Origin: Qipengyuania sediminis
GTDB lineage: Bacteria > Pseudomonadota > Alphaproteobacteria > Sphingomonadales > Sphingomonadaceae
Direction: 5' to 3'
Assembly (NCBI RefSeq): GCF_004358425.1
Contig: NZ_CP037948.1
Location: 1 to 64,000, forward strand
Length of the DNA stretch: 64,000 nt
Part shown: piece by piece, positions 16,320 through 23,825 of the stretch
Numbering within the stretch: the stretch's first letter is position 1
Layout: each line of letters starts with the position of its first letter
Translations under genes and position numbers: made by a program
Notes under the pieces: generated by a model
Seen by the model: the letters and a program-made list of their open reading frames with translations, nothing else
What the model was told of the DNA's origin: nothing
Databases searched by the model: none

Positions 16320-16718
16320 ATGGGGTTCGCGCTTCAACTCATCGGTTCGCTCGCCGCCATTCTAACGCTTGCCTGGCTGGCGCATCGGCTGGGGCTGGGC
16401 GGCGATGCGCGCATAGGCAGCGTCGAAGAGGCGCGCGAGCTGGCGCATGAGTCCGTGCATGGTTTCGAGGCGAAGGAGGTCGCGATCGACCGGGCCGGAA
16501 TGGCGGCGTTGTGCCGCGATGCGTCGGGGCGCGTGCTGCTGCTGCGCCGGCACGGCAGCCATTGGGCCGGGCGGCTTATCGACAGCGGCGCGACCGCGCG
16601 GCTCGACCGCAGCTTGCTGACGCTGGCGCCTGCCGACCGCCGCTTCGGCAGCGTGACGCTCGATCTTGGCGATCAGGCCCCCGCCTGGGCCGCGAGCCTG
16701 CGCCGCGTGCTGGCCTGA
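16320..16718 (+). CDS. Conserved membrane protein of unknown function
   Basis: The 132-aa product has an N-terminal membrane helix (about residues 4-24, LQLIGSLAAILTLAWL) and a cytoplasmic-looking tail with two short repeats of RVLLLRRHG and DRRFGSVTLDLGD. I recognise no domain. It ends 4 bases before the sterol-desaturase-family gene in the same direction, so the two are probably coupled and may act together in the membrane. The ATG at 16320 begins exactly at the helix. Confidence 0.7.
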   Translation: MGFALQLIGSLAAILTLAWLAHRLGLGGDARIGSVEEARELAHESVHGFEAKEVAIDRAGMAALCRDASGRVLLLRRHGSHWAGRLIDSGATARLDRSLLTLAPADRRFGSVTLDLGDQAPAWAASLRRVLA

Positions 16719-16722
16719 GCCC

Positions 16723-17676
16723 ATGCCCAGCTTCGAGCCCACCGCCTATGCCATCCCCCTGTTCGTAGCGCTGGTGCTGGCCGAGATGCTGTGGGCGTGG
16801 AAGCGCGCGCCCCATGCCTACGAACCGCGCGATACGCTCACCAGCCTCGCCTTCGGGTTGGGGAGCACCGTCGCAGGTGCGCTCTTCGGCGGGGCGGCGG
16901 TGCTGGCCTTGCTATGGGCGTATCAATTCCGCCAGTTCGACTTCGGACCCGAATGGTGGGCGGTGTGGTGGGCCTGGCCCTTGTGCTTCGTCCTCGACGA
17001 TCTCGCCTATTACTGGATCCACCGCTTCGGCCACCGCGTCCGCTGGTTCTGGGCGAGCCACGTCAATCACCATTCGAGCCAGCACTACAATCTCTCGACC
17101 GCGCTCCGGCAGACCTGGACCGGATTCCTGACGCTGGGCTTTGCCTTCAAGCTGCCGCTGGTGCTGCTTGGCTTCCACCCGGTGATGATCGCCATCTGCG
17201 GCGGCTTCAACCTCATCTACCAGTTCTGGATCCATACCGAGGCGATCGGCAAGCTGCCGCGCTGGTTCGAGGCGGTGATGAACACGCCCAGCCACCACCG
17301 CGTCCACCACGCCACCAACCCGCGTTACCTCGACCGCAATTATGCGGGCGTCTTCATCGTCTGGGACAAGCTGTTCGGCAGTTTCGAGCCCGAGGTGCGG
17401 CCTGAGGAGGGGGGCGAACGCATCCGCTATGGCATCGTGCGGCAGCTGGGCAGCTTCAACCTCTTGTGGTCGGTGTTCCACGAATGGGTGGGGATGGTGC
17501 GCGACGTCTGGGCCGCCCCCTGGCGACACAAGCTCTCCTACATCCTGCGCGAGCCGGGCTGGAGCCATGACGGCAGGCGCGAGACGAGCGCGATGCTGCG
17601 CGCCCGCTGGGAAGCGAAGCGCGGCGGGCCGGTGGGGCAGGAAAACCCGATTGCGGAGCGGCGCGAGGCCGCATAG
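16723..17676 (+). CDS. Sterol desaturase / fatty acid hydroxylase family protein
   Basis: The 317-aa integral membrane protein carries the histidine clusters of di-iron hydroxylases: HRFGH (near 104), HVNHHSS (near 116) and HHRVHH (near 191), with four or more membrane segments. The family hydroxylates or desaturates lipids such as sterols, carotenoids and fatty acids; the substrate cannot be told from sequence. The C-terminus has WSHDG, shared with the paralogue at 31005. The ATG at 16723 follows the preceding stop by 4 bases. A GMC oxidoreductase gene follows 26 bases later. Confidence 0.88.
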   Translation: MPSFEPTAYAIPLFVALVLAEMLWAWKRAPHAYEPRDTLTSLAFGLGSTVAGALFGGAAVLALLWAYQFRQFDFGPEWWAVWWAWPLCFVLDDLAYYWIHRFGHRVRWFWASHVNHHSSQHYNLSTALRQTWTGFLTLGFAFKLPLVLLGFHPVMIAICGGFNLIYQFWIHTEAIGKLPRWFEAVMNTPSHHRVHHATNPRYLDRNYAGVFIVWDKLFGSFEPEVRPEEGGERIRYGIVRQLGSFNLLWSVFHEWVGMVRDVWAAPWRHKLSYILREPGWSHDGRRETSAMLRARWEAKRGGPVGQENPIAERREAA

Positions 17677-17702
17677 CCTTCTGCCCCAAAACGGAGAGGG
17701 TC

Positions 17703-19289
17703 ATGGGTGAGTTCGATATCGTCGTCGTGGGCGGCGGCAGCGGCGGCAGCGCGGTCGCGGGCCGGCTGGCGCAAGCCGGGCGGAGCGTCTGCCTGCTAGA
17801 GGCGGGCGGGCGTAACAATAATATCCTGGTGAAGACGCCGGGCTTCATGCCGTTCCTGCGCAATGCCTCGAACTACCGCTACGAGACGGTGCCGCAGAAG
17901 GGGCTGAAGGGCCGCAAGGGTTACCAGCCGCGCGGGCGCGGGCTCGGCGGCTCATCCGCAATCAACGCCATGGTCTATATCCGCGGCAACCGCTGGGATT
18001 ACGACAACTGGGCGCATCTCGGCTGCACCGGCTGGGCCTACGAAGATGTCCTACCCTATTTCAAACGCGCCGAGCGCAACGTCCGGGGCGAGGACGAATA
18101 CCACGGCGAGGATGGACCGCTGTGGGTCAGCGACCAGCGCTGGCCCAACAAGGGCAGCCTCGCCTTCGTGGAAGCGGCCGCGGAGCTGCAACTCCCCCGC
18201 AACAGCGATTTCAACGGCGAGACGCAGGACGGCTTCGGGCTTTATCAGGTGACGCAGCGCAATGGCGAGCGCTGGAGCGCGGCGCGCGCTTATCTCGAGC
18301 ATATGAAGGGGCATCGCAATCTCGACGTGCGGATCGGGGTCCAGGTGCAGCGCGTGCTGTTCGAAGAGGGGCGGGCGAGCGCCGTCACCTATACCGTTGC
18401 GGGCAAGCAGCGAACCGTCACAGCCCGCGGCGCGGTGGTGCTGGCCGCGGGCGCCTTCAACACGCCGCAACTGCTGATGCTTTCGGGGATCGGCCCGGGG
18501 GCGCATCTCGCGGAGCACGGGATCGAAGTGATGCGCGACCGCGCGGCGGTGGGCAGCGATCTCCAGGACCATATCGACTATGTCTCGAGCTGGGAGAGCG
18601 ACAGCCGCGACTTTCTGGGCGACAGTCTCGAAGGCACGATCCGCATGGCGAAGGCGATCTTCGAGCATCGCCGCCGCCGCACCGGGGCGATGACCACGCC
18701 CTACGCGGAGACCGGCGGGTTCTGGCGGGTGATGCCGGATGCGCCCGCGCCCGATATCCAGTGGCATTTCGTCCCCGCCATTCTGGAGGATCACGGCCGC
18801 ACGCGCGTGAAGGGGCACGGATTCTCGCTCCACGCCTGCGTGCTGCGACCCGAAAGCCGCGGCACGGTGCGGCTTGCCGGGAGGGATGCGGCGGTGGCCC
18901 CCGTGATCGATCCCAAGTTCCTCGACGACGAGCGCGACATCGCGGTGCTTCGCGAAGGGGTGCGGCTTTCGCACCGCATCGTTACCTCGCCTTCGATGCA
19001 GGCCTATGGGCCGCGCGATCGCTATCCGATCGATCTCGCCGACGATGCCGCGCTCGACGACCTCATCCGTGCCCGCGCGGACACCGTCTATCACCCCGTC
19101 GGCACCGCGCGCATGGGCGCGGATGAAGAGGCGGTGTGCGATCCGAAGCTCAGGGTGCGCGGAGTGGAGGGGCTGTGGCTCGCCGACGCCAGCGTTATGC
19201 CGCGGCTCGTGTCGGGCAACACCAACGCGCCCAGCATCATGATCGGCGAGCGGGCGGCGGACTTCGTGCAGGACGCCTTAGCCGCCTAG
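17703..19289 (+). CDS. GMC family FAD-dependent oxidoreductase (choline/alcohol dehydrogenase-like)
   Basis: The 528-aa flavoprotein has the N-terminal FAD loop GGGSGGSAVAGRLA, the second GMC signature around GLGGSSAINAMVYIRGN, and C-terminal active-site residues in YHPVGTARMG and GNTNAPSIM. It oxidises an alcohol; bacterial homologues range from choline dehydrogenase to AlkJ-like alcohol dehydrogenases. A GGAGAGGG site precedes the ATG. The neighbouring lipid hydroxylase could supply a hydroxylated substrate, which is inference from position. It ends convergently with the next gene, overlapping by 12 bases. Confidence 0.9.
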   Translation: MGEFDIVVVGGGSGGSAVAGRLAQAGRSVCLLEAGGRNNNILVKTPGFMPFLRNASNYRYETVPQKGLKGRKGYQPRGRGLGGSSAINAMVYIRGNRWDYDNWAHLGCTGWAYEDVLPYFKRAERNVRGEDEYHGEDGPLWVSDQRWPNKGSLAFVEAAAELQLPRNSDFNGETQDGFGLYQVTQRNGERWSAARAYLEHMKGHRNLDVRIGVQVQRVLFEEGRASAVTYTVAGKQRTVTARGAVVLAAGAFNTPQLLMLSGIGPGAHLAEHGIEVMRDRAAVGSDLQDHIDYVSSWESDSRDFLGDSLEGTIRMAKAIFEHRRRRTGAMTTPYAETGGFWRVMPDAPAPDIQWHFVPAILEDHGRTRVKGHGFSLHACVLRPESRGTVRLAGRDAAVAPVIDPKFLDDERDIAVLREGVRLSHRIVTSPSMQAYGPRDRYPIDLADDAALDDLIRARADTVYHPVGTARMGADEEAVCDPKLRVRGVEGLWLADASVMPRLVSGNTNAPSIMIGERAADFVQDALAA

Positions 19290-19973
19290 CGACAGGTCGG
19301 CATAGATGGGGAGGTGGTCGGAAGCGACCGCGGCGAGCGCGCTGTGGTGCACGTGCGCCGCCTCGCAACGCCACCCGCCGCTATGGACGATCCGGTCGAG
19401 CCGCGCGATCGGGCGGCGGCTCGGGTAGCTCGGCCCCGGCGCGATCTGGCCCCAGTCCCCGGCGAACTCGCGCATCGCGCCGGTGGTGTGACCCCACTGG
19501 TTGAAATCGCCGAGAATGACGCTCGGCATTGCGTCCTGGGTGCTTGCGTAGCCGATCAGGCTTTTCACCTGATCGCGGCGGCGCAGGCCTGAAAGGTCGA
19601 GATGCGTGCCGATGACACGGAACCGTGCCGAACCCGCGCCAATCACCGCGCAGGCCGCGCCGCGCGGCTCGATCGTCGGCATCTCGAGCGCGTGACACTC
19701 GGCGATCTCGAGATCGCGGCGCACCAGGAGGGCATTGCCGTGCCAGCCCATGCTCCGCGCCCGCTTCGCCACCGGAACGATCCGCCATGGGCTTTCGTCG
19801 AAGAGATGGCGGGGCAGCACCGCCTCGCGCGCCCCGATCCGCCGGTCTGCCTCCTGCAAAGCGATGATATCGGCGTGCAACTCACGCAAAACCGCAACGA
19901 TCCGTTCGGGATCGCGCTTGCGATCGAGCCCGACGGCCTTGTGGATGTTGTAGCTGGCGAAACGCAGTTTCAG
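19278..19973 (-). CDS. Endonuclease/exonuclease/phosphatase family protein
   Basis: The 231-aa product has the EEP fold motifs: FASYNIHK at the start, ALQEAD (near residue 39), GDFNQWG (near 158) and SDHLPIYAD at the end. The family includes DNA nucleases and phospholipid or nucleotide phosphatases, so the substrate is open. No ATG, GTG or TTG lies at the expected beginning. A CTG at 19973 overlaps the upstream stop (CTGA), has AAGG 7 bases upstream and gives the start seen in homologues (KLRFASYN), so a CTG start is likely. Confidence 0.8.
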   Translation of the reverse strand: MKLRFASYNIHKAVGLDRKRDPERIVAVLRELHADIIALQEADRRIGAREAVLPRHLFDESPWRIVPVAKRARSMGWHGNALLVRRDLEIAECHALEMPTIEPRGAACAVIGAGSARFRVIGTHLDLSGLRRRDQVKSLIGYASTQDAMPSVILGDFNQWGHTTGAMREFAGDWGQIAPGPSYPSRRPIARLDRIVHSGGWRCEAAHVHHSALAAVASDHLPIYADLSLGG

Positions 19974-20836
19974 AGGAAGGCCTTGAGCGTATCCATGAAG
20001 CGACCGAACTGATCGTGGTGCAGCCAGTGCCCGGCGTCGTCGAACTCGATGACCTCGGCGGTTTTGAAGTGCTCGAGCCGCCCGTCGCGCGCCGGGCTGG
20101 AGGCCCAGCTTTCCTTGCCGTAGAGCAGCAGCGCTGGCGCCGTGATCGCGGCCCAGGTCTGGTGGATGAACGCGTCGCCGACATCCTCGACCGGCCAGAC
20201 GTTGAGGTGCGGATCGAACTTCCAGGAGAAACTGCCATCCTCGTTGCGGTTGACGCCATGCAGCGTCAGGTGCCGCGCCTGTTCGGGGGTGAGATAGGCG
20301 TTTTCCGCAATCATCCGCGCGAAGGCCGCTTCGATGCTGTCGTATTTGCGCGGGGTGCGTGCCGCGGCCTGGCGTTTCTTGCCGATCCATTCGGCCATGC
20401 GCTGGGGGTAGGGCGTCGCCCGCATTTCAGCCGCGCGCCTGGGGCTCGGGCCGAGCCCTTCGATGGCGACCACCTTCCTCACCATGTCCGGGAAGATGCC
20501 GGCGTAGCGCAGCGCGACATTGCCGCCCAGCGAATGCGCCACCAGAGTCACCGGCCCCTTCCCAAGCTGGTGGATCAGCTGGGCGAGGTCGTAAACCATG
20601 TCCTCGGCGCGGTAGTTGCCGTCCGAAACCCATTCGCTGTCGCCATGCCCGCGGTGGTCCATGGCGGTGACGTGCCAGTCGCCCCGCAGCGCTTCCGCGG
20701 TCCAGTCCCAACTGCGCGCATGATCGCGCCCGCCGTGCACCAGCACCAGCGGCGGCGCCTCCGCATTGCCCCAATCGACCGCGTTCAGCCGCAGCCGCTG
20801 CGAGATGAAGGTATAGGTGGTCGGACCGGCGGTCAT
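19970..20836 (-). CDS. Alpha/beta hydrolase
   Basis: The 288-aa protein has the oxyanion segment VHGGRDHARSWDW, the nucleophile elbow AHSLGGN (serine near residue 100) and the late histidine in DAGHWLHHDQF. It belongs to the epoxide hydrolase/haloperoxidase-like branch; the substrate is unknown. The ATG at 20836 fits the homologous start, and longer openings run into a palindromic repeat upstream. It is coupled to the downstream EEP gene by a 4-base overlap. Confidence 0.85.
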   Translation of the reverse strand: MTAGPTTYTFISQRLRLNAVDWGNAEAPPLVLVHGGRDHARSWDWTAEALRGDWHVTAMDHRGHGDSEWVSDGNYRAEDMVYDLAQLIHQLGKGPVTLVAHSLGGNVALRYAGIFPDMVRKVVAIEGLGPSPRRAAEMRATPYPQRMAEWIGKKRQAAARTPRKYDSIEAAFARMIAENAYLTPEQARHLTLHGVNRNEDGSFSWKFDPHLNVWPVEDVGDAFIHQTWAAITAPALLLYGKESWASSPARDGRLEHFKTAEVIEFDDAGHWLHHDQFGRFMDTLKAFL

Positions 20837-20906
20837 GCGGGGGCTTTGGCGGGGTGCCTCTTCACTCGCAACCCCGCAGCGCCCCCAAAAGTTAACGCCA
20901 CCCGTC

Positions 20907-20927
20907 GGCCCGGACTTGATCCGGGCC
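20907..20927. repeat. Intergenic palindrome (REP-like)
   Basis: A perfect 8-bp stem GGCCCGGA/TCCGGGCC with a CTTGA loop lies between prfC and the hydrolase gene. Palindromes of this type recur between genes in many alphaproteobacteria (general knowledge). There is no flanking T-run. Confidence 0.6.
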
Positions 20928-20990
20928 AACGCTTTCTTCCGCTCGCGCAATGCCAAAGACGAGGGTTGGGGGTGGGGATGATGGTGGGGG

Positions 20991-22523
20991 CTACCGCTCT
21001 TTCGTAGCGCTGAAGGTAAGCTCCGGGTTCTTTTCCTGCTGGTAGCCGACGTCCCAGGCGCTCTTCGCCAGGAAGACGAGATCGCCATCGCGGTCCTTTG
21101 CGAGAGTCGCGCGGTTCACGCTTTCGAAGGCCTTCAGCGCTGCCTCCTCTCCCTTCAGCCAGCGCGCGGTGGCGTAGGGGCTGGGCTCGAGATGCGCTGC
21201 GACCTTGTACTCTGCCTCCAGCCGGCTGACGAGCACCTCGAGCTGGAGCTGGCCGACCACGCCCACGATCCACTGCGCCCCGATCTCCGGGTAGAAGACC
21301 TGGATCACCCCTTCCTCGGAAAGATCGTCCAGCGCCTTTCGCAGCTGCTTGGTCTTGGTCGGATCGGCCAGCACGACCCGGCGCAGGATTTCCGGCGCGA
21401 AGTTCGGGAGGCCAGTGAAGCGGACCTTGTTGCTCTCGCTCAAGGTGTCGCCAACGCGCAGCGTGCCATGGTTGGGAATGCCGATGATGTCGCCGGCTTC
21501 CGCCGTATCGGCGAGCTCGCGGTCCTGCGCGAAGAACAGGATCGGCGAATGCACCGCGATCGGCTTGCCGAGCCCGCTTGGCGTGAGCTTCATGCCCCGT
21601 TTGAAGGTGCCCGAGACCTGCCGCATGAAGGCGATGCGGTCGCGGTGGTTGGGGTCCATATTGGCCTGGACCTTGAAGATGAAGCCCGTGACTTCCGGTG
21701 TCTCGGGATCGATCGTGCCCTGCTCGCTCGGCTGCGGGCGCGGCGGCGGGGCGTGCGCGGCGATGGAGTCGATCAGCTCGGTGACGCCGAAGTTCTTGAG
21801 CGCGCTGCCGAAATAGACCGGGGTGAGGTCGCCATTGCGATAGGCCTCCCGGTCGAACTCCGGATACCCGATCTGCGCGAGCTCGACCGTCTCGGCCAGC
21901 TCTGCCGGAAGCTCGGCGCGCTCGCGCCGCCCGTGGAACTCGCGGCTGGGCCCGTCGGGCCGCGCGATCTCCCCGCTCGCGAAATCCAATACGCCCTGGA
22001 ACTCGCCCCCCATGCCGACCGGCCAGCCCTGAGGGGAGACATCGAGCGCGAGCTGGTCCGCCACCTCGTCGAGCAGCTCGAACACGGGCCGCCCTTCGCG
22101 ATCGACCTTGTTGACGAAGGTGATGATCGGGACGGAGCGCAGCCGGCAGACCTCGAACAGCTTGCGTGTCTGCGGCTCGATCCCCTTGGCCGCGTCGAGC
22201 ACCATGACCGCGCTATCGACCGCGGTGAGCGTGCGATAGGTGTCCTCGCTGAAATCCTCGTGGCCCGGGGTGTCGAGCAGGTTGAAGGTGATGCCGTCCT
22301 TCTCGAAGGTCATCACGCTGCTGGTGACCGAGATGCCGCGCTGCTGCTCGATCTTCATCCAGTCGCTGCGCGCGCGCCGGGCTGCCCCGCGCGCCTTGAC
22401 CTCGCCCGCGAGATGGATCGCGCCGCCGGTCAGCAGCAGCTTCTCGGTCAGCGTGGTCTTGCCCGCATCGGGATGCGAGATGATGGCGAAGGTGCGGCGG
22501 TTGGAGGCTTGAGGGGCAATCAT
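20991..22523 (-). CDS. prfC: Peptide chain release factor 3
   Basis: The 510-aa translational GTPase recycles RF1 and RF2 from the ribosome after termination. G1 SHPDAGKTTL, switch RGISVTSSVM, G3 DTPGHEDFSEDTYR and G4 NKVDREGR are intact, followed by the RF3 domain II with TGFIFKVQANMDPNHRDR. Slightly shorter than the enterobacterial enzyme (about 529 aa) but complete. The ATG at 22523 gives the usual N-terminus. Confidence 0.95.
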   Translation of the reverse strand: MIAPQASNRRTFAIISHPDAGKTTLTEKLLLTGGAIHLAGEVKARGAARRARSDWMKIEQQRGISVTSSVMTFEKDGITFNLLDTPGHEDFSEDTYRTLTAVDSAVMVLDAAKGIEPQTRKLFEVCRLRSVPIITFVNKVDREGRPVFELLDEVADQLALDVSPQGWPVGMGGEFQGVLDFASGEIARPDGPSREFHGRRERAELPAELAETVELAQIGYPEFDREAYRNGDLTPVYFGSALKNFGVTELIDSIAAHAPPPRPQPSEQGTIDPETPEVTGFIFKVQANMDPNHRDRIAFMRQVSGTFKRGMKLTPSGLGKPIAVHSPILFFAQDRELADTAEAGDIIGIPNHGTLRVGDTLSESNKVRFTGLPNFAPEILRRVVLADPTKTKQLRKALDDLSEEGVIQVFYPEIGAQWIVGVVGQLQLEVLVSRLEAEYKVAAHLEPSPYATARWLKGEEAALKAFESVNRATLAKDRDGDLVFLAKSAWDVGYQQEKNPELTFSATKER

Positions 22524-22581
22524 GAGCGCGACTTATAGCTTCCGCGTCTGATCACCATCCATGAAGGCAAGCGAATTTCTA

Positions 22582-23031
22582 TCAGCTCACTTTTCTCCAT
22601 TCGCATCGGTTTTTAGTCGCCCATTCGCCTATCGAACCAATCGCCTCATGGGCTTGCGTTGCGTAAGCACGCCGGTTGTTGGGCCCACTTTCCTCAGCGG
22701 CAGAGGCTGCGGCCAACGCAAAAGGAGGGATCCGCCAGTGCTGCCAGCGGGAAAAATAGGATGGTTCACCTATCCATTTGTCGGCTAAGCCTGATTTTAG
22801 TTCCTCACGGAGCAGTTCGTTGCCCGGTGCGGTCTTCGAAAAAAGCGGTACCGCGAGTGCTATGTCACCTAATATTTTGATAACAAGAAAGTAGTGTGGA
22901 CCGACCACGGCTCGATCATAGCCATCCTTGACCTCGGCATTAGTTTCGCAGCAATGCAAACTTCGTAAAACACTTGTGTCGATGTGCACCACCAGACCGG
23001 GACGCACTTCGGAAGAATCAAGGGCTGACAT
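22582..23031 (-). CDS. Orphan hypothetical protein, lower GC
   Basis: A 149-aa frame (SALDSSEVRPGLVVHIDTS at the start) lies in the only clearly lower-GC stretch between prfC and the SDR gene. There is no recognisable domain, signal peptide or membrane helix, and no clear ribosome binding site before the ATG at 23031. The amino-acid mix (VVHIDTSVLRSLHC, GPHYFLVIKILGDIALAVP) looks protein-like. It could be a recently acquired gene, the rest of a decayed one, or not expressed. Confidence 0.4.
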   Translation of the reverse strand: MSALDSSEVRPGLVVHIDTSVLRSLHCCETNAEVKDGYDRAVVGPHYFLVIKILGDIALAVPLFSKTAPGNELLREELKSGLADKWIGEPSYFSRWQHWRIPPFALAAASAAEESGPNNRRAYATQAHEAIGSIGEWATKNRCEWRKVS

Positions 23032-23075
23032 CACGATCAGATAGCGAAGGCCGGGCCATATGCAAGAAATCCACT

Positions 23076-23825
23076 TCAGCAGTTCTCCCGCGCCACGCGG
23101 AAGCCGGCGAAATCCTGGTTCACCGGCATCAGCTCGATGCGGTTGATGTTGAGGTGCGGGGGCAACTCGGCGATCCAGCGGATGGTATTGGCGATGTCCT
23201 CGGCGGTCATCGGATCGACGCCGCGGTAGAGGTCGTCGGATGCCTGTTGGCTGCCGGTGCGTACCAGCGTGAACTCGGTCTCCACCATCCCCGGCTCGAT
23301 GCTGGTGACGCGCACGCCGGTGCCGTGGAGGTCGGCGCGCAGCGCCAGGGTGAAGTGGTTGGCGAAGGCCTTGGACCCCGCATAGACATTGCCCATGGGG
23401 TAGATGTAGCTCCCCGCAACCGAGCCGATCGCGATGATCGCGCCCTTGCGTTCGATCAGCCTGGGCAAAAGCAGCCGCGTCAGCACCACCATGGCGGTGA
23501 CATTGGTGTCGATCATCACTTGCCAATTGGCGAGATCTGCCTCCTGCGCGGTCGTCAGTCCCTGCGCCAGGCCGGCGTTGTTGACCAGGAGATCGATGTC
23601 GCGGAAGCCTTCGGGAAGGCCCGCGATCGCCGCCTCCATCGCCGCCTGGTCCCTCACGTCGAAGACCGCGGGGTGAACCTTGTCGGCGCCGAGCTCCGCG
23701 ACCAGCGCTTCGAGCCGCTCCGCCCGCCGCCCGGTGGCGACGCAGCGCCAGCCGCTCGCCACCAGCGTGCGGACGGTAGCCGCGCCGATGCCAGCGGTCG
23801 CGCCCGTGACAAAGGCCGTTCTCAC
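23076..23825 (-). CDS. SDR family NAD(P)-dependent oxidoreductase
   Basis: The 249-aa short-chain dehydrogenase has the cofactor loop TGATAGIG, NNAG, the catalytic serine in IGSVAGSY and YAGSK (tyrosine near 153, lysine near 157). The C-terminal GVDPMTAEDIANTIRWI fits the YdfG-like group (3-hydroxy acid dehydrogenases), although the substrate is not certain. It starts with GTG overlapping the pheT stop (GTGA) and is therefore part of the pheS-pheT operon. Confidence 0.88.
   Translation of the reverse strand: MRTAFVTGATAGIGAATVRTLVASGWRCVATGRRAERLEALVAELGADKVHPAVFDVRDQAAMEAAIAGLPEGFRDIDLLVNNAGLAQGLTTAQEADLANWQVMIDTNVTAMVVLTRLLLPRLIERKGAIIAIGSVAGSYIYPMGNVYAGSKAFANHFTLALRADLHGTGVRVTSIEPGMVETEFTLVRTGSQQASDDLYRGVDPMTAEDIANTIRWIAELPPHLNINRIELMPVNQDFAGFRVARENC

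Noticed and set aside
21192..22538. Open frame on the + strand opposite prfC
   Set aside because: GC-driven shadow; RF3 motifs are intact on the - strand.
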